A stretch of DNA of 64,000 nt from Streptomyces sp. NBC_01255 (GCF_036226445.1 NZ_CP108474.1:1612001-1676000); one strand, 5' to 3'. Positions 50,636 through 59,444 are shown, counted from the first letter of the stretch. The notes: generated by a model from the letters alone, not told the origin. Translations and numbers: made by a program.

Positions 50636-50693
50636 GGGGTGGGCGGGGTGGGCGGGGTGGCCGGGATGGGGATTGCCGGGATGGCCGGGATGG
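50636..50693. repeat. G-rich 9-bp tandem repeats
   Basis: Units GGGGTGGGC, GGGGTGGCC and GGGATGGCC run from 50636 to 50693, between the metallo-hydrolase start and the stop of the aminotransferase-fold gene. The G-runs could form a quadruplex on the plus strand. They sit just upstream of the metallo-hydrolase gene on its transcribed side. Confidence 0.6.
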
Positions 50694-50694
50694 T

Positions 50695-51930
50695 TCACCG
50701 GAGTTCCTCCAGGGCTCCTCCGAAGTCCGTCAACGCGCGTGCCACATGAGGGAGTTCCTCGGGGTTCCGGGATCCGAGGGTCTCGGCGCGCTCGTCCTCG
50801 GTGCCGCCCAGGAACATCTCGGTGCCGAACCGGGCGCGCAGGGCGCCGAGTTCGTCCCCGAAGCGGTGGCCGCCGGGGACGGAGGCGCCGAGTCGCGCGG
50901 TCAGGTGGCTCTCCAGCTCCAGGGAGTCGGTGACGCCGCGGGCGGCCAGTCCCGACCTCAGCCTGCCGAGGTCCACGTAGAGATGGCGTCCCGCCTGCGG
51001 GGGCCTGGAGAGGGCTCCGGCGGCAAGGGCGGTGCGGTGCGCGGCGGCGGCGAGCCGGCCGTGGACGGTGGCGGCGCGCCGGGCCCGTACGGTCACGTCC
51101 TCGGGTTCGTCGAGGGCGTGCGCGGCGGCGGGGGCGACGGGGCCCGGGACGACGGCGCCGATCGCGGTGAGGACGTCCAGGACGCGGGCCCTGCGGTCGG
51201 TCCAGCGGTCGGCGCGGGACGGGTCGGTGGGCGGGAAGCGGGCGACGGCACAGGGCCAGGCGGCCGGGGTGAGGGGCGCGCCGCCGAGGTCGACGAGGAC
51301 GGTGACGTCGTCGGGGCACATCTCGGCGGGGCTCAGGAGCACGGTGTCGTGCGGGTGGTGGAGGGTGTCGCGCCAGGTCTCGTCGCTGATGACGTGGAGG
51401 CCCTCGGCGACTGCGGCCTCGCAGGCCTCTCGGACGATCTCGGGCGGGGCGACGGTGGCGGTGGGGTCGTCGGCGACGGAGAGCAGCAGGACCCGGGGGT
51501 CGCCGCCCTCTGCGCGGACCCGCCGGACGGTCTCCAGGAGGGCGTACGGGTCGGGGACGCCGCCGCATTCGGCGGGGGTGGGCACGTGGTAGGCGGGGCG
51601 GCCGAGGAGGCGGGCCTGCGGGGTCCACCAGGCGGGGCAGGGACGGGGCAGCAGGAGGTCGCCGCCGTGCGCGGCGATCAGGGCGAGGAGGAGGGCGGGC
51701 GCGCCGGGGGCCGCGACCACGTCCTCGGCGTGCGTCCGCAGGCCGCGGCGCCACCAGTAGCCGGCCGCCGCCTCCCGCAGGACGGGGCCGCCGCCGGGCG
51801 GCTCGGGGGCGGTCCGTCCGGCCGCGGCCGCGAGGAGGGCGGCGAGCCCGGGGAGGACGGGCAGGCCCGCGTCGGGCGCGGGAGGGCCGTAGCGCACCGG
51901 GCCTCGGGCTTCCGGAGCCGTGTGGTGCAT
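50695..51930 (-). CDS. PLP-dependent aminotransferase-fold protein with no lysine
   Basis: A 411-residue protein of the class I/II aminotransferase fold: PVLREAAAGYWWRRGLRTHAEDVVAAPGAPALLLALIAA (cofactor-loop region), GDLLLPRPCPAWWTPQARLLGR, LLLSVADDPTATVAPPEIVREAC, GLHVISDETWRDTLHH and C-terminal GRHLYVDLGRLR. Where the Schiff-base lysine is expected, after LVDLGG, the sequence is APLTPAAWPCAVAR. No lysine occurs anywhere in the chain, so an internal aldimine cannot form. ATG 51930 is set by AGGAGGT 8 nt upstream. It lies 107 nt downstream of the Mo-oxidoreductase gene on the same strand. The function is probably non-enzymatic or altered. Confidence 0.75.
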   Translation of the reverse strand: MHHTAPEARGPVRYGPPAPDAGLPVLPGLAALLAAAAGRTAPEPPGGGPVLREAAAGYWWRRGLRTHAEDVVAAPGAPALLLALIAAHGGDLLLPRPCPAWWTPQARLLGRPAYHVPTPAECGGVPDPYALLETVRRVRAEGGDPRVLLLSVADDPTATVAPPEIVREACEAAVAEGLHVISDETWRDTLHHPHDTVLLSPAEMCPDDVTVLVDLGGAPLTPAAWPCAVARFPPTDPSRADRWTDRRARVLDVLTAIGAVVPGPVAPAAAHALDEPEDVTVRARRAATVHGRLAAAAHRTALAAGALSRPPQAGRHLYVDLGRLRSGLAARGVTDSLELESHLTARLGASVPGGHRFGDELGALRARFGTEMFLGGTEDERAETLGSRNPEELPHVARALTDFGGALEELR

Positions 51931-52036
51931 GTCCCGTACCTCCTGAGCGCACGGGGGCACCGGGAACGGCACCCCGAGCCCTTTATACGAAGATCCGGGC
52001 GGTTTCGCCGCTCAAGCAGGCGCTCGGTACGACGTT

Positions 52037-53254
52037 TCAGGCGACGGTGACCGGGTGGCGTACGACCGCGTCGAAGAGGTAGCCCTGGGTGTTGTGGACG
52101 GCCCGCTCGGGCTGGGTGTTGCCGGCGGCGTCGGTCGTACGGGACAGCAGGGTGACCGGCCCGGTGCGGTGCGGGCGCCACGGCGCGGCCCAGCGGACCC
52201 AGCCGTTCCGCCTCGGGGTGTCGAGGAGCCGGGCCCGCCGCCAGTGGGTCCCGCCGTCGGTGGAGACCTCCACCGAGCGGACGGGCGCGTGGGCGGACCA
52301 GGCGCGCCCGGTGAGCCGGTGGACGCGGTCGGCCTCCAGGGTGGCGCCGAAGGGGAGTTCGTACGCGGACTTGACCGTCTGCACGCTGATCGGGGCGCTG
52401 CCGCCGGACGGGTGGGCGGGCCCGAGAAGGCGGTACCAGTCCGTGGACCAGGGCGAGGACAGCGGGCGGGTGGAGACCTCGATGTCGCCGAGCCACTTGA
52501 TCGAGGCGATGCCGACCCAGGAGGGCACGACGAGCCGGACCGGGTGGCCGTGGTCGTACGGCAGCGGTTCGCCGTTCATCTCGTAGGCGAGGATGGCGTC
52601 GTCGAAGGCCTTGGCGACCGGCAGCGGGCGGCGGACCCGGCCGAAGTCGACGCCGCCGGAGACGTACGGGTCGTCGAGGCCGCGCGGCTGGAGGGCGACG
52701 GCGTCGCGGGCGATCCCGGCGCGTCGCAGCACGTCGGAGAGGCGGACACCGCGCCAGCGGGCCGCGCCGACGGCGCCGAGGGTCCAGGAGGTTCCCGTGA
52801 CGGACTCGCCCTGCTGGCTGGTGTAGAGGCTGCGGCCGTTTCCGGCGCACTCGATCAGGGCCGTTCGGGTGACGGAGGGGAGGTCGCGCAGCTGACCGTA
52901 GGTGAAGTGGACGGGGCTGCGGCCGTGGAGGCCGTCGCCCCAGAGCGTCAGGCGCCAGTCGGCGGCGTCGAGGACGGGGGTGGAGGTGTGGTTGCGGACG
53001 AAGAAGCGGTCGGTGGGGGTGAGGAGGCCGGTGTCCGCGAAGGCGTCGAACCGCGCCTCGGCGTTGGTGCCGCGGACGGTGAACCACTCGGGCGGGAGCG
53101 CCTTGACGATGCCGGGCACGGCGGCCCCGCTCGCGGGTGCCGCGAGTGCGCCTGCGGGCGCGGCGGTGGCGAGCCCGCCGAGGGCGGAGACCGCGGGGGC
53201 CGCCGCGAGCAGCTTCAGCAGGGAGCGGCGGTCGGGCGCGGGCGAGTACGGCAC
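52037..53254 (-). CDS. Tat-exported sulfite-oxidase-like molybdopterin oxidoreductase
   Basis: A 405-residue enzyme. A twin-arginine signal (DRRSLLKLLAAAPAVSALGG, about residues 8-27) leads into the Mo-cofactor domain; Cys136 in TALIECAGNGRS is the Mo ligand. GHPVRLVVPSWVGIASIKWL and a C-terminal dimerisation domain (EVSTDGGTHWRRARLL) follow. I favour GTG 53254, with GAGGAG 5 nt upstream, over GTG 53287. There is no heme domain, so an external electron acceptor is needed. The substrate could be sulfite or a sulfoxide. Confidence 0.88.
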   Translation of the reverse strand: MPYSPAPDRRSLLKLLAAAPAVSALGGLATAAPAGALAAPASGAAVPGIVKALPPEWFTVRGTNAEARFDAFADTGLLTPTDRFFVRNHTSTPVLDAADWRLTLWGDGLHGRSPVHFTYGQLRDLPSVTRTALIECAGNGRSLYTSQQGESVTGTSWTLGAVGAARWRGVRLSDVLRRAGIARDAVALQPRGLDDPYVSGGVDFGRVRRPLPVAKAFDDAILAYEMNGEPLPYDHGHPVRLVVPSWVGIASIKWLGDIEVSTRPLSSPWSTDWYRLLGPAHPSGGSAPISVQTVKSAYELPFGATLEADRVHRLTGRAWSAHAPVRSVEVSTDGGTHWRRARLLDTPRRNGWVRWAAPWRPHRTGPVTLLSRTTDAAGNTQPERAVHNTQGYLFDAVVRHPVTVA

Positions 53255-53441
53255 GGGACTCCTCGACACGGGGAACGGGCGGGCCACCGGGCGGCGGCGG
53301 GCCGATCCTAGGGGCGGGGAGGGGGCGGGGAGGGTGCCTGGACGGTCCGTTCACGGGGCTGTCACACACGGGCCTGCCGGGTCGGGGGCGACGCGGGCGA
53401 AAACGGGAGCGGACCACGGCCTTCCGGGCCGAGAATGCGGC

Positions 53442-54029
53442 ATGCCGACAGCGATACGAGAAGCGATGCCCGAGGACGCGGCGGCCCTCGCCGCCGTACA
53501 CGTCCTGTCCTGGCAGGCCGCCTACCGCGACCTGCTGCCCGGGCCGTACCTGGACGCCCTGGACCCGGGGGAACGGGCCGCCGTGTGGCACGCGCGTCTG
53601 ACGGCGCCGGACCGGCCCACGGTGCTCCTGACGACGGAAGCCGACGGGCGGGTGGTGGCCTTCTCCTGCTTCCGCGCCTGGCCCGACGGGCCCGACGAGG
53701 CCGGCGAGTCCGACGGGACCGCCGAGGCCGCCGGGGCCGCCGACGAGCCCGGCGCGCTCGACCCCGCCACCACCGCCGAGCTGGCGGCGCTGTACTCCCT
53801 CCCGGAGGTGTGGGGCACGGGCGTCGGACGGGCTCTGCTCGCCGCGTCCACCGAGGCCCTCGCGGCGGCCGGGTTCCGTACCGCCGCCCTGTGGGTCCTC
53901 GCCGGGAACGCGCGGGGCCGGCGGTTCTACGAGGCGGCGGGCTGGCGGCCCGACGGCACGAGCGTGTGTGACGTCACGGGCGGGCGGGAGCTGGAGGAAC
54001 TCCGGTACCGGCGGGAGCTGTTCACTTGA
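53442..54029 (+). CDS. GNAT family N-acetyltransferase
   Basis: A 195-residue acetyltransferase. IREAMPEDAAALAAVHVLSWQAAYRDLLP is the typical start, LAALYSLPEVWGTGVGRALLAAS is the acetyl-CoA loop (motif A) and AALWVLAGNARGRRFYEAAGW is motif B. An acidic low-complexity insert (GPDEAGESDGTAEAAGAADEP, about residues 85-105) splits the sheet. ATG 53442; divergent from the Mo-enzyme gene. The acceptor is unknown. Confidence 0.88.
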   Translation: MPTAIREAMPEDAAALAAVHVLSWQAAYRDLLPGPYLDALDPGERAAVWHARLTAPDRPTVLLTTEADGRVVAFSCFRAWPDGPDEAGESDGTAEAAGAADEPGALDPATTAELAALYSLPEVWGTGVGRALLAASTEALAAAGFRTAALWVLAGNARGRRFYEAAGWRPDGTSVCDVTGGRELEELRYRRELFT

Positions 54030-54119
54030 GACGATGTCCACATCCCAAGACGCACATCTCACTATGCGGCGCGAGTGCGTACGGTGAAGGAACGCACCCA
54101 CACCGAGGGAGTCGCTTCG

Positions 54120-54956
54120 ATGACGCATGCCTCCACCCCGTCCGCGGCCCACGAGACCGCCGTCTACACCCACGGCCACCACGAGTCCGTCCTGCGCTCG
54201 CACAGCTGGCGGACCGCCGCCAACTCCGCCGCCTACCTGCTGCCCGAGCTGCGCGCGGGACTGGACGTCCTGGATGTGGGCTGCGGCCCCGGCACGATCA
54301 CGGCCGATCTGGCCGCGCTGGTGGCGCCCGGCCGCGTGACCGCGGTCGACGCCGCGGAGGACGTCCTGGACAAGGCCCGCGCGGTCGCCGCCGAACGCGG
54401 CCTGGAGAACGTCGAGTTCGCCGTGGCGGACGTCCACGCCCTGGACTTCCCCGACGACTCCTTCGACGTCGTCCACGCCCACCAGGTACTCCAGCACGTC
54501 GGCGACCCGGTCCAGGCCCTGCGCGAGATGCGGCGGGTGTGTCGGCCCGGCGGGGTCGTCGCGGCCCGTGACAGCGACTACGGAGCCTTCGCCTGGTTCC
54601 CCGAACGACCCGCGCTGGACGGGTGGTTGGACCTGTACCACCGGGTCGCCCGGGCGAACGGCGGCGAACCGGACGCCGGGCGGCGCCTGCTCTCGTGGGC
54701 CCGGCAGGCCGGCTTCACCGACGTCACGACGACCGCGGGCACCTGGTGTTTCGCCACCCCGGAGGAGCGCGCCTGGTGGAGCGGCCTGTGGGCGGACCGG
54801 ACGACCGCCTCGGTCTACGCCGAGCTGGCCGTGAAGGGCGGCCACGCGACCGCCGACGAGCTGACGGCGATCGGCGAGGCCTGGCGGGAGTGGGGCGAGC
54901 GGGAGGACGCCTGGTTCATGGTCCCGCACGGCGAGATCGTGTGCCGGGTGTCCTGA
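54120..54956 (+). CDS. SAM-dependent methyltransferase
   Basis: A 278-residue class I methyltransferase: VLDVGCGPGTITADLAAL (motif I), VTAVDAAEDVLDKARAVA (motif II), NVEFAVADVHALDFPDDSFDVVHAHQVLQHV and ALREMRRVCRPGGVVAARD. Helical C-terminal half. ATG 54120 with GAGGGAG upstream; 15 more in-frame residues upstream do not look conserved. Similar proteins methylate ubiquinone-like or polyketide substrates, but nothing here specifies one. Convergent with the DUF5107 gene. Confidence 0.86.
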   Translation: MTHASTPSAAHETAVYTHGHHESVLRSHSWRTAANSAAYLLPELRAGLDVLDVGCGPGTITADLAALVAPGRVTAVDAAEDVLDKARAVAAERGLENVEFAVADVHALDFPDDSFDVVHAHQVLQHVGDPVQALREMRRVCRPGGVVAARDSDYGAFAWFPERPALDGWLDLYHRVARANGGEPDAGRRLLSWARQAGFTDVTTTAGTWCFATPEERAWWSGLWADRTTASVYAELAVKGGHATADELTAIGEAWREWGEREDAWFMVPHGEIVCRVS

Positions 54957-54980
54957 CCGCAGCGCGCCCCCGTCCCTCGA

Positions 54981-56933
54981 TCAGCTCGGACGCATCCTGA
55001 ACTCGTAGGCGTACGGCAGGGGTTCTTCGGTGACCTCCGACCAGAGCTCGCCGAGGATCTCGGCGCCCTCGCGCAGGTCCGCGACCTCGAAGCCCGCGTC
55101 GAAGACGGCGCGGGCCTCGCCCGTCCTGCCCTCGGCGAGGAGCAGGCGGGCCTCCAGGAGCCGGAAGGCGCCCCTGCCCCGGACCTCTTCCGGCAGTCGC
55201 GTCCACGTCTCGCGCGCCCGGCCGGTCCGTCCGGCGGCGAGCAGCGCGACGACGGCCTCGCGGCCGAGGGCGGCGGCCACCACCTCGTCCTCGGCCGCCC
55301 GGTCGGCGTGGTCGGTGAAGGCCTCGGCGAACCGTTCGGCCGCGCGTGCCGGGTGTCCGTCCTCCCGGTCGGCGACGGCGAGGCAGTAGAGCAGCGGCCA
55401 GCGCACGGCGGCCTCGCGCAGTCCGCGTTCCCAGCTCCGTACCGCCTGGGCGCGGTCTTCGGCGTGCCACTGGGCGATGCCGAGGTGGTACTCGGTGGAG
55501 GGGTCCGCCGGGGCGGTCTCCAGCATGTCCCGCCAGGGCGCCGAGACCAGCGGCGCGCCGGGCGCGGCACCCTTCTCGGGGACCGGCAGGACTCCGGTGA
55601 GCAGCAGTTCCCGCCAGGGCTCCTGCTCCGGTCCGAGCGTCGACTCGGGGAAGGGAGTCCCGGGCAACTCATGGCGGCCGCGCAGGACTTCGAGGGCGCC
55701 CCAGCCGGAGCCGACGGCGAGGACGGTCTCCGGCTCGGCGTCGGCGGCCCGCTCCCGCCACGCGGTGTACGCCGCGTCGACCCCGGCGCGCGGAAGCACC
55801 CCGGCGAGGCCGCTCTCGACGGCCTCCCGGGCCACGCCCCAGTCGTCGCCGAGCGCCGCGGCGGGATCCGCGGCGAGCGGTCCGTACGCCTCCAGCCAGC
55901 TGAACTCCCCGCCGCCCGGCAGCTCCAGGTGTTCCAGCTGCGTGCGGGCGAGGCCGGCCTGGATCTCGGCGTAGCCAGGAGTGCCGGGCTCGGTGAGCCA
56001 CTCCTGCCAGCGCCGGCCGCCGCGCTCACGGCCCCACAGGAAGAGCTTGCGGCCGCGCAGCGGATCGGTGGAGGTCTGGACGAGGCCGGTGCCGTCGGCG
56101 TCGAGGGCGGCGATCCAGCGGCGCTGTCCGTCGGGCAGGTCGTAGAACCAGTCGGCCGCGTGGTCGCCGTTGAGCGGGTACGAGCGGTCGGTGCCGTCCG
56201 CGGTGACGGGGACGGGCACGCGGCGCAGCCCGCGCTCGTAGCCGTGGTGCCAGGCCGAGTCGGCGGGGGCGATGACCCGGCGGTCCTCCGGTACGGCGGT
56301 GTTGGACCACCAGTAGACGGGGGCGGGCCGCTCGTGGGGGTTACGGACGCGGACGCCGACATGGAGGAAGTCGGAGTCCTCCGGGAGCCACAGGTCGACC
56401 TGGAAGGGGAGGTCCCGCAGGCGCTCCCACTCCCACAGGCGGAGCATCGGACCGCCGTCGGGCGCGCGGACGACCGCCGCGTGCAGGGGTGAGCAGGAGA
56501 GGGTGGTGTGGCCGGTGGCTCCGATGTTCCACTCGATGCCACCGGAGTACCAGGCGCCGTTGAGGGCGAAGGCCGCCGGCTGGAACACCGGGTTGCGGTA
56601 GAGGAGTTCACGTCCGGTGGGCTTGTGGTGCAGGGAGTGGACGCGGCCGCCGAGGCCGGGGAGCACGGTGGCCCGGAGCCGGTCGTTCTCGATCACGATC
56701 GCGTCGAGCTCGGCGGGGGTGCGTTCGCGCCCGTAGCCGTCTCGTACGGGGGCGGGCAGCAGGCTGCGCAGGGGTGCGCGTCCGATGCCCCGGGCCATGT
56801 CGCGCGGGAGCTCCGCGAGGGTCTGCTCGTCGACCGCGTGATTCCCGTGATGGGTCCGCAGGGCGGGCAGGGGGTTGTCCGGGCCCAACGGGGCCGCGGG
56901 CAGCGTCAGTACGGCACGTCGCACGGTCGTCAT
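54981..56933 (-). CDS. DUF5107 domain protein with C-terminal TPR-like repeats
   Basis: A 650-residue protein. The first 350 residues match the DUF5107 beta-sandwich, which resembles aldose-mutarotase-type carbohydrate folds: LPGLGGRVHSLHHKPTGRELLYRNPVFQPA and GGIEWNIGATGHTTLS. The rest is helical, with tetratricopeptide-like pairs (STEYHLGIAQWHAEDRAQAVRSWERGL, LEARLLLAEGRTGEARAVFDAG). No signal peptide. Often found with glycoside-utilisation genes, but none is adjacent. Start taken as ATG 56933. Role: a cytoplasmic carbohydrate-related protein, otherwise unknown. Confidence 0.82.
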   Translation of the reverse strand: MTTVRRAVLTLPAAPLGPDNPLPALRTHHGNHAVDEQTLAELPRDMARGIGRAPLRSLLPAPVRDGYGRERTPAELDAIVIENDRLRATVLPGLGGRVHSLHHKPTGRELLYRNPVFQPAAFALNGAWYSGGIEWNIGATGHTTLSCSPLHAAVVRAPDGGPMLRLWEWERLRDLPFQVDLWLPEDSDFLHVGVRVRNPHERPAPVYWWSNTAVPEDRRVIAPADSAWHHGYERGLRRVPVPVTADGTDRSYPLNGDHAADWFYDLPDGQRRWIAALDADGTGLVQTSTDPLRGRKLFLWGRERGGRRWQEWLTEPGTPGYAEIQAGLARTQLEHLELPGGGEFSWLEAYGPLAADPAAALGDDWGVAREAVESGLAGVLPRAGVDAAYTAWRERAADAEPETVLAVGSGWGALEVLRGRHELPGTPFPESTLGPEQEPWRELLLTGVLPVPEKGAAPGAPLVSAPWRDMLETAPADPSTEYHLGIAQWHAEDRAQAVRSWERGLREAAVRWPLLYCLAVADREDGHPARAAERFAEAFTDHADRAAEDEVVAAALGREAVVALLAAGRTGRARETWTRLPEEVRGRGAFRLLEARLLLAEGRTGEARAVFDAGFEVADLREGAEILGELWSEVTEEPLPYAYEFRMRPS

Positions 56934-57061
56934 CCACCCATGGAACACGCCGGGGCCCGTCCTGACCAGGGGCTCTCGCGCCATGGTTCGACGGAGCGGG
57001 CACGCGGGGCCGCCCGGATATTCCGGGCGGCGCTGATGCCGGTCGCCGTACTGAAGATCAA

Positions 57062-57673
57062 CTACAAGCGCTGACCGGTACCCGGGGGCTGCGGGGGGTA
57101 CGGGGGCTGCGCGGGCTCCGGCGCGGTGATCGCCCAGCGCTCGTGGTCCCGCCAGGCTCCGTCGATGAACAGCATCGCGGGCGAGAAGCCCTCCAGGCGG
57201 AAGCCCGCGCGGCGGACGAGCGCGCGGGAGGCGGTGTTGCCGGGCTGGATGTTCGCCTCCAGGCGGTGCAGATCCAGGGGCCCGAAGGCGTACGCCAGGA
57301 GCAGCCCGAGAGCCTCGGTGAACAGTCCGCGTCCGGCGGCGTGCGCGAAGGCTCCGTAGCCGAGGGCGCCGCTGCGGAAGGCGCCGCGGACGATGTTGTT
57401 GATGTTGACGAAGCCGGCGATCCGGCCGCCGCCGGCGTGCTCGGTGCCGTCGGCGTGCTCGCACACCAGGAACCCGGCGCGCGCCGGGTCCTCGATGAGC
57501 ACGCCCGCGTAGCCGGCGTACGCCTCGGGGGTGCACGGCGGGAACAGCCAGGGCCGGTGGAGCTCCCGGCTCTCGCGGGCGCGGGCGGTGAACTCCTCCG
57601 CGTCGTCCGGGGAGAAGGGGCGCAGGCCCACACGGGGCCCGGCGGCGAGGAAACGGCCGAGATCGTCGGGCAT
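57062..57673 (-). CDS. RimJ/RimL-type GNAT acetyltransferase
   Basis: A 203-residue acetyltransferase. GLRPFSPDDAEEFTARARESRELHRPWLFPP opens, ALGYGAFAHAAGRGLFTEALGLLLAYAF binds acetyl-CoA and LHRLEANIQPGNTASRALVRRAGFRLEGF is the classic RimJ block. The C-terminus is a Pro-rich tail. ATG 57673. Such enzymes acetylate ribosomal-protein or other N-termini; the substrate here is unknown. Confidence 0.88.
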   Translation of the reverse strand: MPDDLGRFLAAGPRVGLRPFSPDDAEEFTARARESRELHRPWLFPPCTPEAYAGYAGVLIEDPARAGFLVCEHADGTEHAGGGRIAGFVNINNIVRGAFRSGALGYGAFAHAAGRGLFTEALGLLLAYAFGPLDLHRLEANIQPGNTASRALVRRAGFRLEGFSPAMLFIDGAWRDHERWAITAPEPAQPPYPPQPPGTGQRL

Positions 57674-57765
57674 GGACCAAGGTTAGGGCCCGCCCCGGAC
57701 GGACCGCTCGCCCGGACGGGCCACTCGCCCGGACGTCCGTCGCCCGGGCCGCCCTCCCCCGCCGG

Positions 57766-58116
57766 TCAGCGCCGGGCGGTGCGGACGCGGGGCGGGCAGG
57801 TCTCACCTTTGCGTACGACCCCGATCGTGACCGCGGTCCGCCGGTCGAGGACCGTGGCGGCCGCCGGGTACTGCGTGCACACCCGCCAGTTCGGCGGCCA
57901 CAGCACCCGCCGGTCCCGTCCGCTCGCGTCGTGGACGTCGAGGCGGGTCCGGCGGTCGAGCCGGGTGAAGACCCGCCACAGCCGTACGCCCAGCAGGTCC
58001 GGCATGGCCCGTGTCCCGGCGCCCTCCTCCGGTACGGCGGGTTCCTCGGCCGAGGAGACGGCGACGGCCGCGAGCGCGAGGACGGCGGTCGCGCCCACGA
58101 CGGCGGCCCGCTTCAC
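57766..58116 (-). CDS. Exported single-PASTA-domain protein
   Basis: A 116-residue protein: signal peptide (MKRAAVVGATAVLALAAVAVSSA), short acidic linker, then one PASTA-type fold (MPDLLGVRLWRVFTRLD ... NWRVCTQYPAAATVLDRRTAVTIGVVRKGETCP) with two Cys likely paired. PASTA modules bind peptidoglycan or muropeptides. Its GTG start overlaps the LapA stop (GTGA), so the two are coupled. Likely an envelope protein. Confidence 0.8.
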   Translation of the reverse strand: MKRAAVVGATAVLALAAVAVSSAEEPAVPEEGAGTRAMPDLLGVRLWRVFTRLDRRTRLDVHDASGRDRRVLWPPNWRVCTQYPAAATVLDRRTAVTIGVVRKGETCPPRVRTARR

Positions 58117-58367
58117 TTCTGCCTCCGGCCCGCGACGTAGTAGCCGCAGGCCGCTCCGAGGACGGCGGTCGCGAGGAGCGCCAGATAGAGCGGCATGGAC
58201 ACCTCGGGGATCAGGATCCGGATCCTGACCTCCCGGGTGTTCTCGAAGATGAAGACCAGCGTGAGGACCGCGACCGCCGTCATCGCGATCCGGCCCGGGG
58301 TGAAGGCTCCGCTGAACCGGGACGTGCCGCCCGCGCGGGACGCCCCTGACGTGTCCTTGGGACTCAT
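58113..58367 (-). CDS. LapA-domain small membrane protein
   Basis: An 84-residue protein with two membrane helices (IAMTAVAVLTLVFIFENTREVRIRILIPE and LYLALLATAVLGAACGYYVAG). The FIFENTREVRIRI motif is the LapA/DUF1049 signature. ATG 58367; 35 further in-frame residues upstream are not family-like. Coupled to the PASTA gene by GTGA. LapA proteins assist lipopolysaccharide assembly in proteobacteria; in actinobacteria the role is unknown. Confidence 0.85.
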   Translation of the reverse strand: MSPKDTSGASRAGGTSRFSGAFTPGRIAMTAVAVLTLVFIFENTREVRIRILIPEVSMPLYLALLATAVLGAACGYYVAGRRQK

Positions 58368-58502
58368 GCCCGGCCCTCTCCTCCGTCGTGCCGTCGGGGG
58401 TGCCCGTCGGTCGCACCCGGCCCGCGCCGCGGGACCAGCCGTGGGACCAGAATGGGGCGAGTCGAGCCCCACCGTGTCGGTGGGAGGAGCCGTACGGGTG
58501 AC

Positions 58503-58530
58503 TTGTCAGACAACGTGGGCCGACTACGGT
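58503..58530 (+). promoter_or_regulatory. GntR gene promoter with TTGTCnGACAA operator
   Basis: TTGTCAGACAA (58503-58513) is a perfect 5-1-5 palindrome overlapping a -35 box TTGTCA (58503-58508). The -10 box is TACGGT (58525-58530), 16 nt further. The same site recurs at 59434-59444. Confidence 0.65.
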
Positions 58531-58581
58531 GGTCCCGGACACCGGCGGGAAGCCAGACGGGAACCAGACGAGGAGGCGGCC

Positions 58582-59358
58582 GTGGCGGTCAGCGGACAGC
58601 GGCGGCGGCCGGTCGTGGCGCTGTACGAGCGGATCGCGGACGCCGTCCACGACGGCACCTACCCGCCGGGCTCGACGCTCCCCTCCGAACCGAAGCTCGC
58701 CGTCGAACTCGGCGTGAGCCGGCCCGCCCTGCGCGAGGCGCTGCTCCTGCTCCAGGAGGACGGTCTCCTGACCGTGCGCCGCGGGGTCGGCCGGACCGTC
58801 AACGACCGTCCGCCGCGCAGGGGTTTCGAGCACATCCAGCCGCTGGAGGAGCTGATCGGCGCGGGGGGCCCGCTGCGCGTGCGCGCGCTGCTGCGGACCG
58901 TGGAGGAGCCCACCGACTTCACGACGCAGCATCTGCTCGCCCCGGCCCGCGCCGAGCTGCGGTTCTGGGAGTCCGTGCTGACCGGGGAGGGTACGGCGGC
59001 GGCTCTGAGTCACGAATGGGCGGCGGCCGACGAGGTGCTCGACCGGGTGCATCCCGAGTTCGCCCGCGCTCTGCGGGCGGCGGAGCCGGACGCCCCCGCG
59101 CGAGCCGGCGGGCCCGGCCCCGCCACCTCGATGCTCGCGGTCCTCGTCGGGGCCTCGCCCGAGACGGCCCTGAGCGCGCACAGCGGCATCACCGCGACCC
59201 TGCTCGGGAGGCGGCGCGGGGACCAGCTGGGCCGCCCGGCGGACACCCCGGCCGTCCTGGTCACCCAGGTCGTGCGGGTCGGGGAGACCCCGGTCCTGGC
59301 CGCCAAGCACATGCTGCCGACAGGCACCCCCGCACTGCCGGTGCTCCAGTCCCACTGA
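58582..59358 (+). CDS. GntR/HutC family regulator with UTRA-like domain
   Basis: A 258-residue regulator. The N-terminal winged HTH (ALYERIADAVHDGTYPPGSTLPSEPKLAVELGVSRPALREALLLLQEDGLLTVRRGVG) is followed by a UTRA-like effector domain (HSGITATLLGRRRGDQLG ... LVTQVVRVGETPVLAAKHML). GTG 58582 with AGGAGG upstream. Matching palindromes in its own promoter and over the adenosine deaminase start suggest autoregulation and control of add. Confidence 0.86.
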   Translation: MAVSGQRRRPVVALYERIADAVHDGTYPPGSTLPSEPKLAVELGVSRPALREALLLLQEDGLLTVRRGVGRTVNDRPPRRGFEHIQPLEELIGAGGPLRVRALLRTVEEPTDFTTQHLLAPARAELRFWESVLTGEGTAAALSHEWAAADEVLDRVHPEFARALRAAEPDAPARAGGPGPATSMLAVLVGASPETALSAHSGITATLLGRRRGDQLGRPADTPAVLVTQVVRVGETPVLAAKHMLPTGTPALPVLQSH

Positions 59359-59413
59359 GCGGCCCGGAACCGGCCCGCACCCGGCCGTCGCCGCACACCC
59401 CTCGGCCGTGGCG

Positions 59414-59444
59414 TACACTTCCCCGCCATGCACTTGTCTGACAA
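59414..59444 (+). promoter_or_regulatory. add start region: -10 box and GntR-type operator
   Basis: TACACT (59414-59419) is a plausible -10 box 9 nt before the ATG at 59428, so the mRNA is probably leaderless. TTGTCTGACAA (59434-59444) covers codons 3-6 and matches the site upstream of the GntR gene in 14 of 15 bases with flanks. Repressor bound here would block initiation or early elongation. Confidence 0.6.
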
